A stretch of DNA of 64,000 bases, from contig DASXVV010000009.1 of the NCBI GenBank assembly GCA_036504035.1, positions 124,001-188,000 on the forward strand, in the 5' to 3' direction. The DNA is from Candidatus Deferrimicrobiaceae bacterium (GTDB lineage: Bacteria > Desulfobacterota > Deferrimicrobia > Deferrimicrobiales > Deferrimicrobiaceae). Under the pieces are notes generated by a model, which was not told the DNA's origin, ran no database searches, and was given only the letters and a program-made list of their open reading frames with translations. This document shows, one piece after another, positions 1 to 9,448 of this stretch (position 1 is its first letter; the number at the start of each line of letters is the position of its first letter). The position numbers were made by a program, and so were the translations under genes.

Positions 1-2
1 GC

Positions 3-221
3 AAGACGATCTGCTACGAGATCTTCCGGGCGATCGAGCGCCAGGGCCCCTCGCTGTCGGGAAAGCAGCTCTCGCTGCAAGTGCACCCTGCGCTCGCCGA
101 GGAGCTGTTCGGCGACGACCGGAAATACATCGAGACGCTCGAACAGCGCTTCCGGATGACCGTCAACATCTCGGCTTCCGACAAGCTGCACATGGAACAG
201 TACCGGATGGAGCCGAGCTGA
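3..221 (+). CDS. rng: Ribonuclease G/E family, C-terminal end (partial)
   Basis: The window opens inside this gene; only the last 72 codons are present, read in frame from base 3 to a TGA at 219-221. The tail begins KTICYEIFRAIER, contains a VHPALAEELF segment and ends near LHMEQYRMEPS. This pattern (T-x-CYEIFREI, then V-x-P-x-V, then a basic strand followed by LH-x-EQY) is the C-terminal signature of RNase G/CafA, the endoribonuclease that processes 5' ends of 16S rNA and turns over mRNA. The S1-like and catalytic domains lie off the left edge. It is convergent with the lipoprotein gene, with only 4 bases between the stops. RNase E is less likely because no long acidic tail follows. Confidence 0.8.
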   Translation, partial: KTICYEIFRAIERQGPSLSGKQLSLQVHPALAEELFGDDRKYIETLEQRFRMTVNISASDKLHMEQYRMEPS

Positions 222-225
222 TCGC

Positions 226-933
226 CTACCGCTTCTCGAGCAGCTTCCCTTCCTTGTGCATGCCGTACCAGTTCGCCAGGTTGAAGCGGGCCGTCTTGAC
301 CCGCTCCAGCGGGACGTGAAAGAACGCGGCGGCCTTCCTTTCGACCGACTCGTCCGGCGCGCCTCCGCCGGGCGGCAATCCGGGCGTCGCCTCCGATGAC
401 GACGCGGTGCCCGCAAGTTCCAGCACCTTCTGTGCAATGTTGAAATCTTCCTCGCGCGGCTGGGCGAACGGCCCGAGCTTCCCGCCCGCGGGTCGACCCG
501 AGTTGAGCGCCGTCACCTCGGCCTCTGTGGGAAGCCCCCCCGTGATCGAGACCGACCCGGCCCGATAGTCCGCATTCGCGACCGTCAACCCCAGCGGGAT
601 GGCCCGCTCGTCGTCGTAGATCGACACCGTCACCTTCGCGGCGTCGGGATATTTTTCCTTCATCCGCCGCAGGAGGGTCAGCCCGGTCGGCTTGAGCTGC
701 TCCGTCTTCGGATTTTCGGGGATGATCGCGTTCGCGGCGATCTCCTGCCCCTTGGCCCCCTTCGATGCGATGACGTCCCGCACGGTCGCCCGCGCCACGG
801 CCCCGCTCAGGGCCGATTCGGGAAAGAGCCGCTCCATCTCGGACAGGTCCGAAAGCTTCAGGCACCCGGACGCCAGGCACGCAACGGCCAGAACGGCCGC
901 GAGCGACAGGACCCGGTTCAGTCGATTCCGCAT
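226..933 (-). CDS. Putative lipoprotein of unknown function
   Basis: A 235-residue protein. The start is the ATG at 933, preceded by a good ribosome binding site (GGAGGAG, about 938-945); longer in-frame extensions only read back through cca. The N-terminus has two Arg, a hydrophobic run and a lipobox ending LASGC at about residue 24, so it should be a lipid-anchored envelope protein. The rest is soluble, with a Pro/Gly-rich low-complexity stretch at about 185-200 and a basic C-terminal helix. I do not recognise a domain. It lies 28 bases downstream of cca on the same strand and is probably co-transcribed with it. Confidence 0.7.
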   Translation of the reverse strand: MRNRLNRVLSLAAVLAVACLASGCLKLSDLSEMERLFPESALSGAVARATVRDVIASKGAKGQEIAANAIIPENPKTEQLKPTGLTLLRRMKEKYPDAAKVTVSIYDDERAIPLGLTVANADYRAGSVSITGGLPTEAEVTALNSGRPAGGKLGPFAQPREEDFNIAQKVLELAGTASSSEATPGLPPGGGAPDESVERKAAAFFHVPLERVKTARFNLANWYGMHKEGKLLEKR

Positions 934-961
934 GAATCTCCTCCGGAAATGATGATTTGCT

Positions 962-2176
962 TCAGGTCGCCGGACGCGTCTGTCGCAGCGCCTCGACGCG
1001 TCGTTGCAGGATGAAGGGCCCACGATCGGCCGGCGCCAGAGACTCGATCTGTTCGGGCGGGATGCCCAATTCGGCCGCTCCCATGCGGGCGACGCGCAGC
1101 GCATCGGACCAGCCTGCCATCGCGCTTTCCCCGTCCCGGTCCGCATCGCACACCAGCGGCAGGATCGATTCCGCCCCCGCGGCGAGGGCCTGTTGGGCGA
1201 TCGTCACCCGGGTCGCGTCGCGCAGCTCGCGCCATCGATGACCGCTGCCGTGGTGCCGGCACACCGCCAAAAGGGCGCGCCGCCACTCCGCGGGAAGCCT
1301 CAGTCGGTTGCAAAAGCGAATGGAGGCTTCCGCGCCGGCCTCTTCGTGGCCATGGTGCTTCGGGTGAAGCATCGGGTCGGTGGAAAGTTTTCCGAGGTCG
1401 TGAAAAAAGGCGCAGAAACGGGCGAGGGGGTCGGACGAGCGGCCGGCCATCCGTTGCAGAACCTGGCTCGAATGGGTGAACAGGTCGCCTTCGGGATGGT
1501 GAGTGAGCGATCCCGCCGGGACCCGAGGCATGCGGAACAGCTCCGGCAAAAACTCGGTGCCGGCGCCGAACGCGACCATTTGCAGGAAAAAACGCGCCGG
1601 GTCGGCGGCGCCGAGCGCCTTGACCATCTCGCGCGAAAACCGCTCGTTGGGGATGCCGGAAAAGACATCGGGCACGGCCTGCACGCTCTCGCGAAGGAGC
1701 GCCTCGGTTTCCGGCATCATCCGCCAGCCGGAAGCCTCGAACCGGAAAGCCCGGAACACGCGGACCGAATCGTCGAGAAAGGCGCCGGGAGAACAGGCGC
1801 GCAGCCTTAGGGCCAGCGCGTCGGGCTTGCCGCCGAGCGGATCGATGAGCGTGCCGCAGAGATCCATCGCCATCGCGTTGGCGGTGAAGTCGCGGCGGCG
1901 AAGGTCGACGGGAATCGAATCGGGAGAGTCGAGCGGCGCGACCTCGATCTTTCCGATCGGCGGGAGATGGCGAAAGTAGATGGGCGTCGCGCTTTTCGCC
2001 TCGACGAGACGGAAGCCGGAACGGACAAGCTCGTCGGGCGGGATCGCGGCGAGCAGGTCGAGATCCTCGCCCTCGAGGCCGAGAACCCGGTCGCGAACGA
2101 CGCCGCCGACGAGAAAGATCCGGTCGTGCATCCGCGGCGGGAACAGGCTGCGGGCAAACTCGATCGGACCTTCCAT
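962..2176 (-). CDS. cca: CCA tRNA nucleotidyltransferase / poly(A) polymerase family with HD domain
   Basis: A 404-residue class II tRNA nucleotidyltransferase. The N-terminal head has the nucleotide-binding motif LVGGVVRD and the acidic pair EDLDLL, followed by the RRRDFTANAMAMD motif, which in this family positions the tRNA 3' end and discriminates the incoming nucleotide. A neck-helix region with FRFEA follows. The C-terminal half has an HD phosphohydrolase signature (FAH-type HDLGK near residue 250, then HHGHEEAG). The role is to add or repair the 3' CCA end of tRNAs. A strong ribosome binding site (GGAGGATC) precedes the ATG. The family also includes poly(A) polymerases and split A- or CC-adding enzymes, so exact specificity cannot be settled from the sequence. 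Confidence 0.88.
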   Translation of the reverse strand: MEGPIEFARSLFPPRMHDRIFLVGGVVRDRVLGLEGEDLDLLAAIPPDELVRSGFRLVEAKSATPIYFRHLPPIGKIEVAPLDSPDSIPVDLRRRDFTANAMAMDLCGTLIDPLGGKPDALALRLRACSPGAFLDDSVRVFRAFRFEASGWRMMPETEALLRESVQAVPDVFSGIPNERFSREMVKALGAADPARFFLQMVAFGAGTEFLPELFRMPRVPAGSLTHHPEGDLFTHSSQVLQRMAGRSSDPLARFCAFFHDLGKLSTDPMLHPKHHGHEEAGAEASIRFCNRLRLPAEWRRALLAVCRHHGSGHRWRELRDATRVTIAQQALAAGAESILPLVCDADRDGESAMAGWSDALRVARMGAAELGIPPEQIESLAPADRGPFILQRRVEALRQTRPAT

Positions 2177-2221
2177 CGGGATCCTCCAGGCATGATGCGC
2201 CGCCTCCGGGCGCTGGAGGAA

Positions 2222-3730
2222 TTATATACCCGGCGGCAATCCGCGTGAAAGAGCGGCAGAGCCCCTCCGCGGAGACAACGCGCCGTATCCGTCGTAGGCG
2301 CCTTCCCCGTGGACGACCTCCTGGAGCCGTCGGACAATGTCGGTCAGGGAACCGGCCTGGGCGGACAGTTCCTCGGACGAGGCGGCGATCTCCTCCGCGC
2401 CCGCCGCGTTCGACTGCGTCACCTTGTCCATCTGGCTGATGGCGCTGGACACCTCGGTGATCCCGCGCGCCTGCTCCGAGGAAGCCGCCGAGATTTCGCC
2501 TACCAGTTCCGTCACCTTGCTCACCGCGGCGGCGACATCCTGGAAGTCCATGTTGGTATTTTCGACGAGCGTGGTGCCCTCGAGGATATTCCGGATCGTC
2601 CCCTCGATAAGGTCGGATGTGCTCTTTGCCGAAGAGGCCGCACGCTGGGCCAGGTTGCGCACTTCGTCGGCCACGACCGCGAAGCCGGCCCCCGCTTCGC
2701 CCGCGCGCGCCGCCTCGACGGCGGCGTTCAGCGCCAGCAGGTTGGTCTGGAAGGCGATCTCGTCGATCGATTTGATGATTTTCCCGACCTCCTGCCCCTT
2801 CGATGAGATTTCGCCCATCTTTCCCACCATTTGCCTCATGGAATCGTTGGCCTTTCCGACGCTCGTTCCCGCCCGGTCGGCGAGCGACTTTGCCTGTCCC
2901 GCATTGTCGGCATTCTGACGGGTCATCGCCGACATCTGCTCCATCGCCGACGAGGTTTCCTCGAGCGAGGCGGCCTGTTCGGAAGAGCCCTCCGCCATCC
3001 CCTGGGCTGTGGAGGAAAGCTGCGTGGAGGCGGAGGTGACCTGGCCGGAACCGTCGACCAGCGAATCGACGACGCGGACCAGGGCGCCGCTGATCCTCCG
3101 GGAAATCAGAAATCCCATCGCGAGGGAGCCGAACACCCCGAGGACGACCATCGAGATCATCCCGATGGTCGCGGTACGGGCGGTTTTTTCATTGGATTCC
3201 GCCGTTTGCTTCGCCCGCGCGATCGACCGTTCGAAGAGGCGGTCGATGATCGACTGGATCTCGGAGGAGACCTTCATGGCATCGCCGGTGAAGACCGTCT
3301 GGCGCGCCGCGTACTGGTCCTTCCCCGAGAGCGCGAACACCTTTTCCTGGCTCGCATAGTACTTCCCGAAGTTCTCTTTCAGCTTCCCGACCAGCGCCCT
3401 TTCCTCGGCGCCGATGTCGGCTTTCTCGATCTCCTCGAATCCTTTCGCCAGGTCGGCGCGCCGTTCGGCGATGCCTTTCCGCTGGGCATTCAGCGTGTCG
3501 TCGTCCGTCCCCTTGATGTAATAGATCGTATAGGCCCGCATCTGTTGGTAATGGACCGCGATGTCGGCGATGATCCCCTGGGGAATCGTCACCCGGGTGT
3601 AAAGTCCCGCCCCGGCCTCGGCAACCTGCCGGATCCTCGTCACTCCCACGTAGCCGACGACGGCCATGACCACGGAAGACAACAGGAACGCGCTCATCAG
3701 TTTCGTCCCAAGCTTCATGCGTTCGAACAT
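2222..3730 (-). CDS. Methyl-accepting chemotaxis protein
   Basis: A 502-residue chemoreceptor. One transmembrane helix lies at about 11-30, a four-helix-bundle-type periplasmic sensor at about 31-185, and a second membrane helix at about 190-212. The cytoplasmic signalling rod follows, with the highly conserved hairpin tip around residues 345-385 ([20 protein letters not shown], then [13 protein letters not shown]), which contacts CheA and CheW. A canonical HAMP domain is weak or very short after the second membrane helix. There is no C-terminal NWETF-like pentapeptide for CheR. The gene follows a hybrid sensor kinase by 13 bases and is probably translated from the same transcript, so the two may report on related stimuli. 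The ligand is unknown. Confidence 0.9.
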   Translation of the reverse strand: MFERMKLGTKLMSAFLLSSVVMAVVGYVGVTRIRQVAEAGAGLYTRVTIPQGIIADIAVHYQQMRAYTIYYIKGTDDDTLNAQRKGIAERRADLAKGFEEIEKADIGAEERALVGKLKENFGKYYASQEKVFALSGKDQYAARQTVFTGDAMKVSSEIQSIIDRLFERSIARAKQTAESNEKTARTATIGMISMVVLGVFGSLAMGFLISRRISGALVRVVDSLVDGSGQVTSASTQLSSTAQGMAEGSSEQAASLEETSSAMEQMSAMTRQNADNAGQAKSLADRAGTSVGKANDSMRQMVGKMGEISSKGQEVGKIIKSIDEIAFQTNLLALNAAVEAARAGEAGAGFAVVADEVRNLAQRAASSAKSTSDLIEGTIRNILEGTTLVENTNMDFQDVAAAVSKVTELVGEISAASSEQARGITEVSSAISQMDKVTQSNAAGAEEIAASSEELSAQAGSLTDIVRRLQEVVHGEGAYDGYGALSPRRGSAALSRGLPPGI

Positions 3731-3743
3731 CGACGGCCTCCTC

Positions 3744-6500
3744 TTAATTCATGGTTCTCCCCCCGTCCAGCGCGGTGCGAATCGCTGCGGCGAGGGAGGC
3801 AAACGGAACCGGCTTTGCAATGAAGGCGTTTATCCTCATTTCGATCGCCCTTTCCTCCGTCATCCGCTCGGTGTAGCCGGAACAGAGGATGACCGGGATT
3901 TCCGGGCGGATCCTGCGAATCTCGCGCACGAGACGGTCGCCCGTCATGCCGGGCATGGTCACGTCGCTGACGACGAGGTCGAAGTCTCCCGGGGATGCCA
4001 TGAACAGCTCGAGCGCGGCCTGCCCGTCGTCGCAATCCTTCACGGAGTACCCGAGTTTCCGTAGGCGGGATCCGATCAGGTGCAGGATCGCGGCTTCGTC
4101 ATCGACGAGAAGGATATGCTCGCTCCCCGGCCGGAGCGCGGTTTCGCGGGGCGGCATCGCGGGCTCGGGCTCGCTTTCAGCCGGAAGGTAGACATCGAAG
4201 GAAGAGCCGTTTCCGACCTCGCTCGATACGTCGATCGTTCCCCTGTGGGATAAGACGATCCCATGGACGACCGCCAGCCCCATCCCCGTGCCGCCGCCTT
4301 TCGCACGGGTCGTGAAGAACGGCTCGAAGATGTGATCCAGGAGCTCGGGGGGCATGCCGCAGCCTGTGTCCTCGACCGTCAGCCGGATGAATGGGCCCGG
4401 CGCGATGCCGGGGTGGGACGCGGCGAACCGGGCATCGACCGTCGCATCCGTCAGCCGGACGGTGAGTGTTCCCCCGCCTTCCGACATCGCCGCCGACGCA
4501 TTTGTGCATAGGTTCATGACGACCTGGTAGATCTTCGTTGGATTGGCCATCGCCCGCGACGCGGAATCGATCTCGGAGACGATCCGCACGGTGGAAGGAA
4601 CCGCGGCCCGAAGGAGCTTCAGCGTCTCCTTGAGAAGGTCATCGATTCGAACCGGCCGTTTCTCCTGCTGGTTCCGCCTGCTGAAGGCCAGGATCTGCTT
4701 CACCAGCTCGGTGGCGCGCCTGGCTCCGAGGAGGACCTGCGACAGGTTGTCACGCAGCGACGATCTCTCGGGGATGGACGCCATCGCCATCTCTGTATAA
4801 CCGACGATGGCCGTCAGGATGTTGTTGAAGTCGTGGGCGATCCCGCCGGCCAGCATGCCGATGGCCTCCAGGCGCTGGGAATCCGCCAGTCGCGACTCGA
4901 TCTCGACGTGCTCGGTCACGTCACGCCGGACGGAGACGTACCCGGCGATCGCCCCGGACTGGTCGCGGATCGGCGAGATATTGGCATCCTGCAGGATCAG
5001 GCGGCCGTCCTTCGTCCGGTTTCGGAAGCGCCCTTTCCAACTGTTCCCGGAGCGGATCGTGTCCCAGAGATCCTTGTAGAACGCCGCATCGTCCGCCCCC
5101 CCGTTGAGGATCCGGCAATTGCGGCCTACGGCCTCATCCCGCGCATAGCCGGTCGTGGCCTCGAAGGAGGGATTCACGTACTCGATGGTGCCGTCCGGGC
5201 CGGTGATGATTACATCTTCCGCGGCCTGCTCGACCGCGGCCGCAAGGCGTGTCACCCGCTGTTCCGAGGCATGCCGGGCCGCGATCATGTCGTTCGCCAT
5301 GGCGGCGAGATCCTTGAACTCGTCGAAGACCAGCCCTTCAAGCTCGATCGAGGCCGTGTCGACGGCGGCCCTCCGGAAAAAAGCGGAGAAGCGGTCGAAG
5401 GTGCTCTGCATCCGGTGCGCGGTGTAGCGGGCCACGCCGACGGCCCCGAGAAACAGGATCGCGAGCAGCGCGCAGATCCCGCCCATGGTCCGCCAGAAGC
5501 GTCCCGTCATCGCGGACCTGGCTTGCTCGACGCGTGCGTCGATGTCGGACAGCCCGACGCTGCCGCCCACGATCCAGCCCCACGGCGCGACCTTGCGCGC
5601 ATAGCAGATCGCGGCCCCGCCCGGGTCGCTTGCGGGCCGGAAGACAAAGCTTCCGCCGGTTCCGCCGTCCGCCAGCTTCCGGATCACCTCCCCGTCTTCC
5701 AGGTCGCAGGTCGTTCCGCCCTTGCCGTCGATCGGGGATCGGGACAGCGATTCGCCCTGGGGCGTCCCGGCGAACAACCGCCCCCCGTCCCCGAACCGGG
5801 TGCGCGCAATCCTGGCGAGCGCTTCCTCGCGGATCTCCTGGTCGGCGGCGTCGATATATTCGCCCGCGCCGATGACCCAGTCGTAGGGCCGGAATCGCTT
5901 GACGTACGAGATCTTCGCGAAATCGCTTCCATCTGCGCGGGGCTTCGACCAGTGATAGGCATAGAACCCCTCTCCCTTGTCGCGGGCGATGGAGATCATG
6001 TCGCGAAAGAGAAAGGCGCCGCGCGCATCGCGGCGATCGATCAGCCCCTGCCCTTCCATTGCCGGCCGGTCGGCGTTCAGGAGCTGGAGCCCGTCGAAGG
6101 TGAAGGCGAAACAGTACCCGCGCGCCCGGTTGAAACGGACGGGGCGCAGCGCATCCAGGATCATCCCCTGGATCTCGGCGTCGCTTTTGCTTCCCTTGTG
6201 CTTGTTCCAGAGATAGTTCGCGGTCGCGTGCGCCTGCCTGACGGTCGCCTGCGCAGATTCCCTTGCGTGCGATTCGGTTTGCGTCCGCAGGAACCCGACG
6301 AGATCGATCGTCCGTTCGACCTGCTCCCTGAGCTCGGTTTTCCGCTGCGCGACGAGATCCGCACGGATCTCCTTCTCGTCCTTCCGGAAGTGCTCGGACT
6401 CGGAACGGAGCCAGGCGCCACCCACCAGCAGCATCGCCGCAAAGGCGCCGACGACCCAGTTGCGCAGGATCGTGTTCTCGATGGTTCGCCTGAAGATCAC
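3744..6500 (-). CDS. Hybrid sensor histidine kinase (Cache-PAS-HisKA-HATPase-REC)
   Basis: A 918-residue membrane sensor. A membrane helix lies at about 12-32; a large periplasmic region with two Cache-like lobes follows ([10 protein letters not shown] ... [14 protein letters not shown], then [13 protein letters not shown]), and a second membrane helix lies at about 335-358. The cytoplasmic part has a PAS domain, the H-box [16 protein letters not shown] with the phosphorylated His, an ATPase domain (DTGCGMP, then the G2 box [12 protein letters not shown]) and a C-terminal receiver (VDDEAA, phospho-acceptor Asp in [11 protein letters not shown]). Cache domains typically bind small organic ligands. 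Translation starts at GTG 6500. The chemoreceptor gene lies 13 bases downstream. No separate response regulator is adjacent, so the output may pass through the attached receiver. Confidence 0.9.
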   Translation of the reverse strand: MIFRRTIENTILRNWVVGAFAAMLLVGGAWLRSESEHFRKDEKEIRADLVAQRKTELREQVERTIDLVGFLRTQTESHARESAQATVRQAHATANYLWNKHKGSKSDAEIQGMILDALRPVRFNRARGYCFAFTFDGLQLLNADRPAMEGQGLIDRRDARGAFLFRDMISIARDKGEGFYAYHWSKPRADGSDFAKISYVKRFRPYDWVIGAGEYIDAADQEIREEALARIARTRFGDGGRLFAGTPQGESLSRSPIDGKGGTTCDLEDGEVIRKLADGGTGGSFVFRPASDPGGAAICYARKVAPWGWIVGGSVGLSDIDARVEQARSAMTGRFWRTMGGICALLAILFLGAVGVARYTAHRMQSTFDRFSAFFRRAAVDTASIELEGLVFDEFKDLAAMANDMIAARHASEQRVTRLAAAVEQAAEDVIITGPDGTIEYVNPSFEATTGYARDEAVGRNCRILNGGADDAAFYKDLWDTIRSGNSWKGRFRNRTKDGRLILQDANISPIRDQSGAIAGYVSVRRDVTEHVEIESRLADSQRLEAIGMLAGGIAHDFNNILTAIVGYTEMAMASIPERSSLRDNLSQVLLGARRATELVKQILAFSRRNQQEKRPVRIDDLLKETLKLLRAAVPSTVRIVSEIDSASRAMANPTKIYQVVMNLCTNASAAMSEGGGTLTVRLTDATVDARFAASHPGIAPGPFIRLTVEDTGCGMPPELLDHIFEPFFTTRAKGGGTGMGLAVVHGIVLSHRGTIDVSSEVGNGSSFDVYLPAESEPEPAMPPRETALRPGSEHILLVDDEAAILHLIGSRLRKLGYSVKDCDDGQAALELFMASPGDFDLVVSDVTMPGMTGDRLVREIRRIRPEIPVILCSGYTERMTEERAIEMRINAFIAKPVPFASLAAAIRTALDGGRTMN

Positions 6501-6647
6501 GTCTTTCCAGCTACAAACGTCATTCCATTATTATTCGGTTTCGAGCAGGCGATTATATGGAGGGATAAACCGAGTTCGCGGTAAGATATCGCGCATTTGC
6601 TGCGTGAGACTTTACTTACACTACTTCGGCGATCGTCCGGGTGGGGA

Positions 6648-7283
6648 TCAGTCCGTCAACCCGTGGTCCATCAGGTACCGGATCACTTCCGCGCTGTTCT
6701 TCATCCCCAGCTTCTGCAGGATGCGGCTCTTGTAGGTCGTGACCGTCTTCGGACTCACGCACAGCTCTCCCGCGATCTCGTTGTTCTTCCGGCCGGCGCC
6801 GATCAGCCGCATGACCTGGTATTCCCGGTCGGACAACTTCTCATGGGCTGCCTTTTCGACGTTCGGCTCAAGCTCGAAGGCCAGCTTCTCCGCCAGCGTC
6901 GTGCTGACATATTTGCGCCCCTGCGCGACACGCCGAATTGCTTCGATCAGCTCCTCCTGCGCGCTTTCCTTGGTGAGATATCCGGCTGCCCCGGCCCGCA
7001 GCGCCCGCACGGCGTATTGCTCCTCCGGGTGCATGCTGAGGATGAGCACCGGAAGCCGGGGCTTGCGCTCCTTGATGAGCCTGAGCAGTTCAAGCCCGTT
7101 GCGATCGGGCATCGAGATGTCGAGCAGGACGATGTCGAGCACGTCGCGGGCGATCCTGTCAAGCGCCTCGCGGGCCGTCGACACGCCCGCGACCACCCGG
7201 ATGTCATGGGTCTTGAGGAGGATCTCCTCGATCCCCCGCAGGACGATCCGATGATCGTCGACGAGGAGCGTCCGGATCGTCAT
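6648..7283 (-). CDS. NarL/FixJ-family response regulator
   Basis: A 211-residue two-component regulator. The start ATG at 7283 overlaps the TGA of the upstream kinase by four bases (ATGA), so the two are translationally coupled. The receiver domain (1-120) has the acidic pair VDDHR, the phospho-acceptor Asp in LLDISMPDRNG and the Lys in YLTKES. The C-terminal LuxR-type helix-turn-helix (about 145-205) has LSDREYQVMRLIGAGRKNNE and the recognition helix region SPKTVTTYKSRILQKL. It should bind DNA when phosphorylated by the adjacent kinase. The 147-base region between this gene and the next (6501-6647) holds no gene I can support. Confidence 0.92.
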   Translation of the reverse strand: MTIRTLLVDDHRIVLRGIEEILLKTHDIRVVAGVSTAREALDRIARDVLDIVLLDISMPDRNGLELLRLIKERKPRLPVLILSMHPEEQYAVRALRAGAAGYLTKESAQEELIEAIRRVAQGRKYVSTTLAEKLAFELEPNVEKAAHEKLSDREYQVMRLIGAGRKNNEIAGELCVSPKTVTTYKSRILQKLGMKNSAEVIRYLMDHGLTD

Positions 7284-8734
7284 GCCCGCGGCGCCCCGTC
7301 CCGCGGGAGACGCGCGCGGAGGGCGGTTCCGCCGCCGTGCGCCGCCCCGATCTCGAGCGTCCCGCCAAAATGATGAAGCCGCTCGCGCATGCCGATCAGC
7401 CCGAGCGACGCGGGATCGCAGATCTTTTCGGCAGGGATCCCGATGCCGTCGTCCCGGACCGTCAGCGTGACGGCGCGCTTCGTCTCGGCAAGGCGCACGG
7501 AAACCCGCGTCGCGCGGGCGTGCAGCCCGATGTTGGCCAGCGCCTCCCGGAATATCCTGAACAGGGCGGTCGACTGCCCCTGGTCGAGGACGATGTCGCG
7601 CGGGGAGACCAGCGTCTTGCAGGCGATTCCGCACTTCCGCTGGAACTCGCCGGCCTGCCATTCGATCGCCGGCCCGAGGCCGAGATCGTCGAGCATGACA
7701 GGTCGCAGTTCGGTCGAGATCCGCTTCACCGTCCCGATGGTCGAATCGATCAACGCCAGCATGTCCGTCAACCGCTCCCGAAGAAACGGGTGCGCACCGC
7801 CGAGGTTGTCCGAAACCCAGGACGTGTCCAGCCGAAGCCCCATCAGCCCCTGCCCCAGGATGTCGTGGATCTCCCGCGCGATCCGTTTCCGCTCGGCCTC
7901 GACGGCTTCCTGGATGTGCGTGGAGAGCTTGCGAAGCTGGTCGAGCGACTGCCTTAACGCCTGCTCCGCCCGCTTGCGCGCCTCGATCTCCTCGACCACC
8001 ACGACGAGGTAGTTCACCCGCCCGCCCGCCGCCGACCGGACCGCGCTGGTGATCCGGTTGACCCAGACCACGCGCCCGTCCTTGCGCACGTACCGTTTTT
8101 CGTTGGACACCGTGTCGACCTCGCCGCGGAATATCCGCCGGGACACCGCCAGGTCGTTCGCCAGGTCGTCCGGATGCGTGATCTCCTGGAAGGTCATCCC
8201 GAGCAACTCGTCGGCCGTGTAGCCGGTGATCTCGCAGTAGCGCGGGTTCGCCTTCAGGAAGCGCCCCCCCGGGGCGATGTGGACGATGCCTGCCGCCGCG
8301 AAGCGGAAGGTGTCCTCGAACTGCCGCTCGCTGTCGCGCAGCGACCTCTCCATCCGGCGGTGCTCCGTGACGTCGAAGGCATAGTGCAGGTAGAGTTCCC
8401 CGTCCAGCGGTGCCCAGCAGGCGTCCTCAACCCGTTCATCGATTTCGATGGTCCGCTTTTGCGGCTCGCCCGACGCCCAGAGCTCCGGAGCCCGGCACCA
8501 GGGGCACGGGCTCGCGCGCTTGCGCCATCCCGCGTAGCAGGTCAGCCCGGGCTCGGCTCCCACGCGCATGGCCGTCCTGTTTGCGGCGACGATCTCGCGG
8601 CTTCCGGGGCGGATCAGCAGTGCCGGGCACGGCAGGTTGTCGAGGAGGATCCGGTCGAGGCGAAAAACCTCCGAACGGCGTCGGTCCGACGCGCGGCGTT
8701 CGACCATCCGGGTAGGGACATGCTTCCTGCTCAT
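7280..8734 (-). CDS. PAS-domain sensor histidine kinase of the NarX/DegS type
   Basis: A 484-residue cytosolic kinase with no membrane segments. An N-terminal PAS-like domain contains a Cys-rich loop (LTCYAGWRKRASPCPWC) that could bind a metal or be redox-active; a second PAS domain lies at about 135-255 (EITGYTADELLGM). The HisKA_3 dimerisation domain has the phospho-His motif ERKRIAREIHDILGQGL, and a short HATPase domain ends the protein (DDGIGIP, GLIGMRERLHHFGG). It pairs with the downstream NarL-type regulator. Start choice is uncertain: ATG 8734 follows directly after a TATAAT box (8735-8740), which would make a leaderless message; a TTG at 8746 or an ATG at 8707 are alternatives. Confidence 0.88.
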   Translation of the reverse strand: MSRKHVPTRMVERRASDRRRSEVFRLDRILLDNLPCPALLIRPGSREIVAANRTAMRVGAEPGLTCYAGWRKRASPCPWCRAPELWASGEPQKRTIEIDERVEDACWAPLDGELYLHYAFDVTEHRRMERSLRDSERQFEDTFRFAAAGIVHIAPGGRFLKANPRYCEITGYTADELLGMTFQEITHPDDLANDLAVSRRIFRGEVDTVSNEKRYVRKDGRVVWVNRITSAVRSAAGGRVNYLVVVVEEIEARKRAEQALRQSLDQLRKLSTHIQEAVEAERKRIAREIHDILGQGLMGLRLDTSWVSDNLGGAHPFLRERLTDMLALIDSTIGTVKRISTELRPVMLDDLGLGPAIEWQAGEFQRKCGIACKTLVSPRDIVLDQGQSTALFRIFREALANIGLHARATRVSVRLAETKRAVTLTVRDDGIGIPAEKICDPASLGLIGMRERLHHFGGTLEIGAAHGGGTALRARLPRDGAPRA

Positions 8735-8797
8735 ATTATAAAACAACGTATCACGTTTTCGGCCGCAAGCAAGCGGGACTTTCCAGAAGCGACCCGC

Positions 8798-8836
8798 TTG
8801 ACTTCATTACCCGGTATGTATATTTTTATACATACC
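8798..8836 (+). promoter_or_regulatory. Promoter and palindromic operator of the LexA/PolB operon
   Basis: TTGACT (8798-8803) and TATTTT (8821-8826) are separated by exactly 17 bases and form a credible sigma-70 promoter. Superimposed on it is a perfect inverted repeat at 8813-8836: arms GGTATGTATA and TATACATACC around a TTTT centre. It covers the spacer, the -10 box and the expected transcription start. The last base of the right arm touches the ATG of the LexA-like gene, so there is no room for a Shine-Dalgarno site. The obvious reading is an SOS-type operator for autoregulation by that repressor. No second copy was noticed in the window. Confidence 0.75.
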
Positions 8837-9448
8837 ATGACGATGCCGCTCACCCCCCAGCAACAGCATGTCCTGTCGTTCATCCACGACTTCATGGCAC
8901 GCAACCGCTTCGCCCCGACGGCCCAGGAGATCGCCGAGCGGTTCGGCATCGCCGTCAAGAACGGCTATTACTACCTCGACCTGCTCGAGCGCAAGGGACA
9001 CATCCGCCGCACGCCCAACCGGCACCGGCAGATCGCGTTTCCGGGCGCCGGCGCGCCCTCTCTCCCCGTCCGGGTCCCGGTGCTGGGCAGCGTTCCCGCC
9101 GGCAGCCCGCGCGAGGCGATCGAGCTCGTGCAGGAAGAGCTTCTGTTCGACGCCTCGTTGGCCGGCGACGGCGACGTGTTCTCGCTGCGCGTCGCGGGCG
9201 ACAGCATGACCGGCGACCACATCGCCGACGGCGACTACGTGCTGGTGCACTGCCAGCCCGATGCCGCCGACGGCGACATCGTGGTCGCCGTGCTCTCGGG
9301 CGACGCCACCGTCAAGCGGCTGCGCCGGCAGGGCGGCGCCATCGTGCTCGAACCGTCCAACCCCGCCTACCCGCCCATCGCCGTGCCCGCCGACGCGTCG
9401 TCCTTCCGCATCGCCGGCAAGGTGGTCGGCGTCTACCGCAAGCTGTGA
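8837..9448 (+). CDS. LexA-like autocleaving SOS repressor
   Basis: A 203-residue LexA/S24-family protein with all functional parts. The N-terminal winged helix (about 4-68) has the LexA layout TPQQQHVLSFIHDFM and APTAQEIAERFGI. The self-cleavage site is Ala88-Gly89 in VPAGSP, and the catalytic dyad is Ser123 in AGDSMTG and Lys160 in ATVKRL. On DNA damage, RecA filaments would trigger cleavage and derepress the operon. ATG 8837 abuts the operator; a second ATG is at 8843. Its stop overlaps the next start (ATGATG-type junction at 9445-9448). It is probably a cassette-specific second LexA rather than the genome's global one, but the window cannot show that. Confidence 0.88.
   Translation: MTMPLTPQQQHVLSFIHDFMARNRFAPTAQEIAERFGIAVKNGYYYLDLLERKGHIRRTPNRHRQIAFPGAGAPSLPVRVPVLGSVPAGSPREAIELVQEELLFDASLAGDGDVFSLRVAGDSMTGDHIADGDYVLVHCQPDAADGDIVVAVLSGDATVKRLRRQGGAIVLEPSNPAYPPIAVPADASSFRIAGKVVGVYRKL

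Noticed and set aside
7343-7957. Open frames on the plus strand through the sensor kinase
   Set aside because: No ribosome binding sites and composition typical of antisense frames in GC-rich DNA; the minus strand has all kinase motifs.
8174-8836. A long upstream extension of the LexA-like reading frame to 8174
   Set aside because: It reads antisense through the histidine kinase and through the operator; the LexA family begins at the ATG beside the palindrome.
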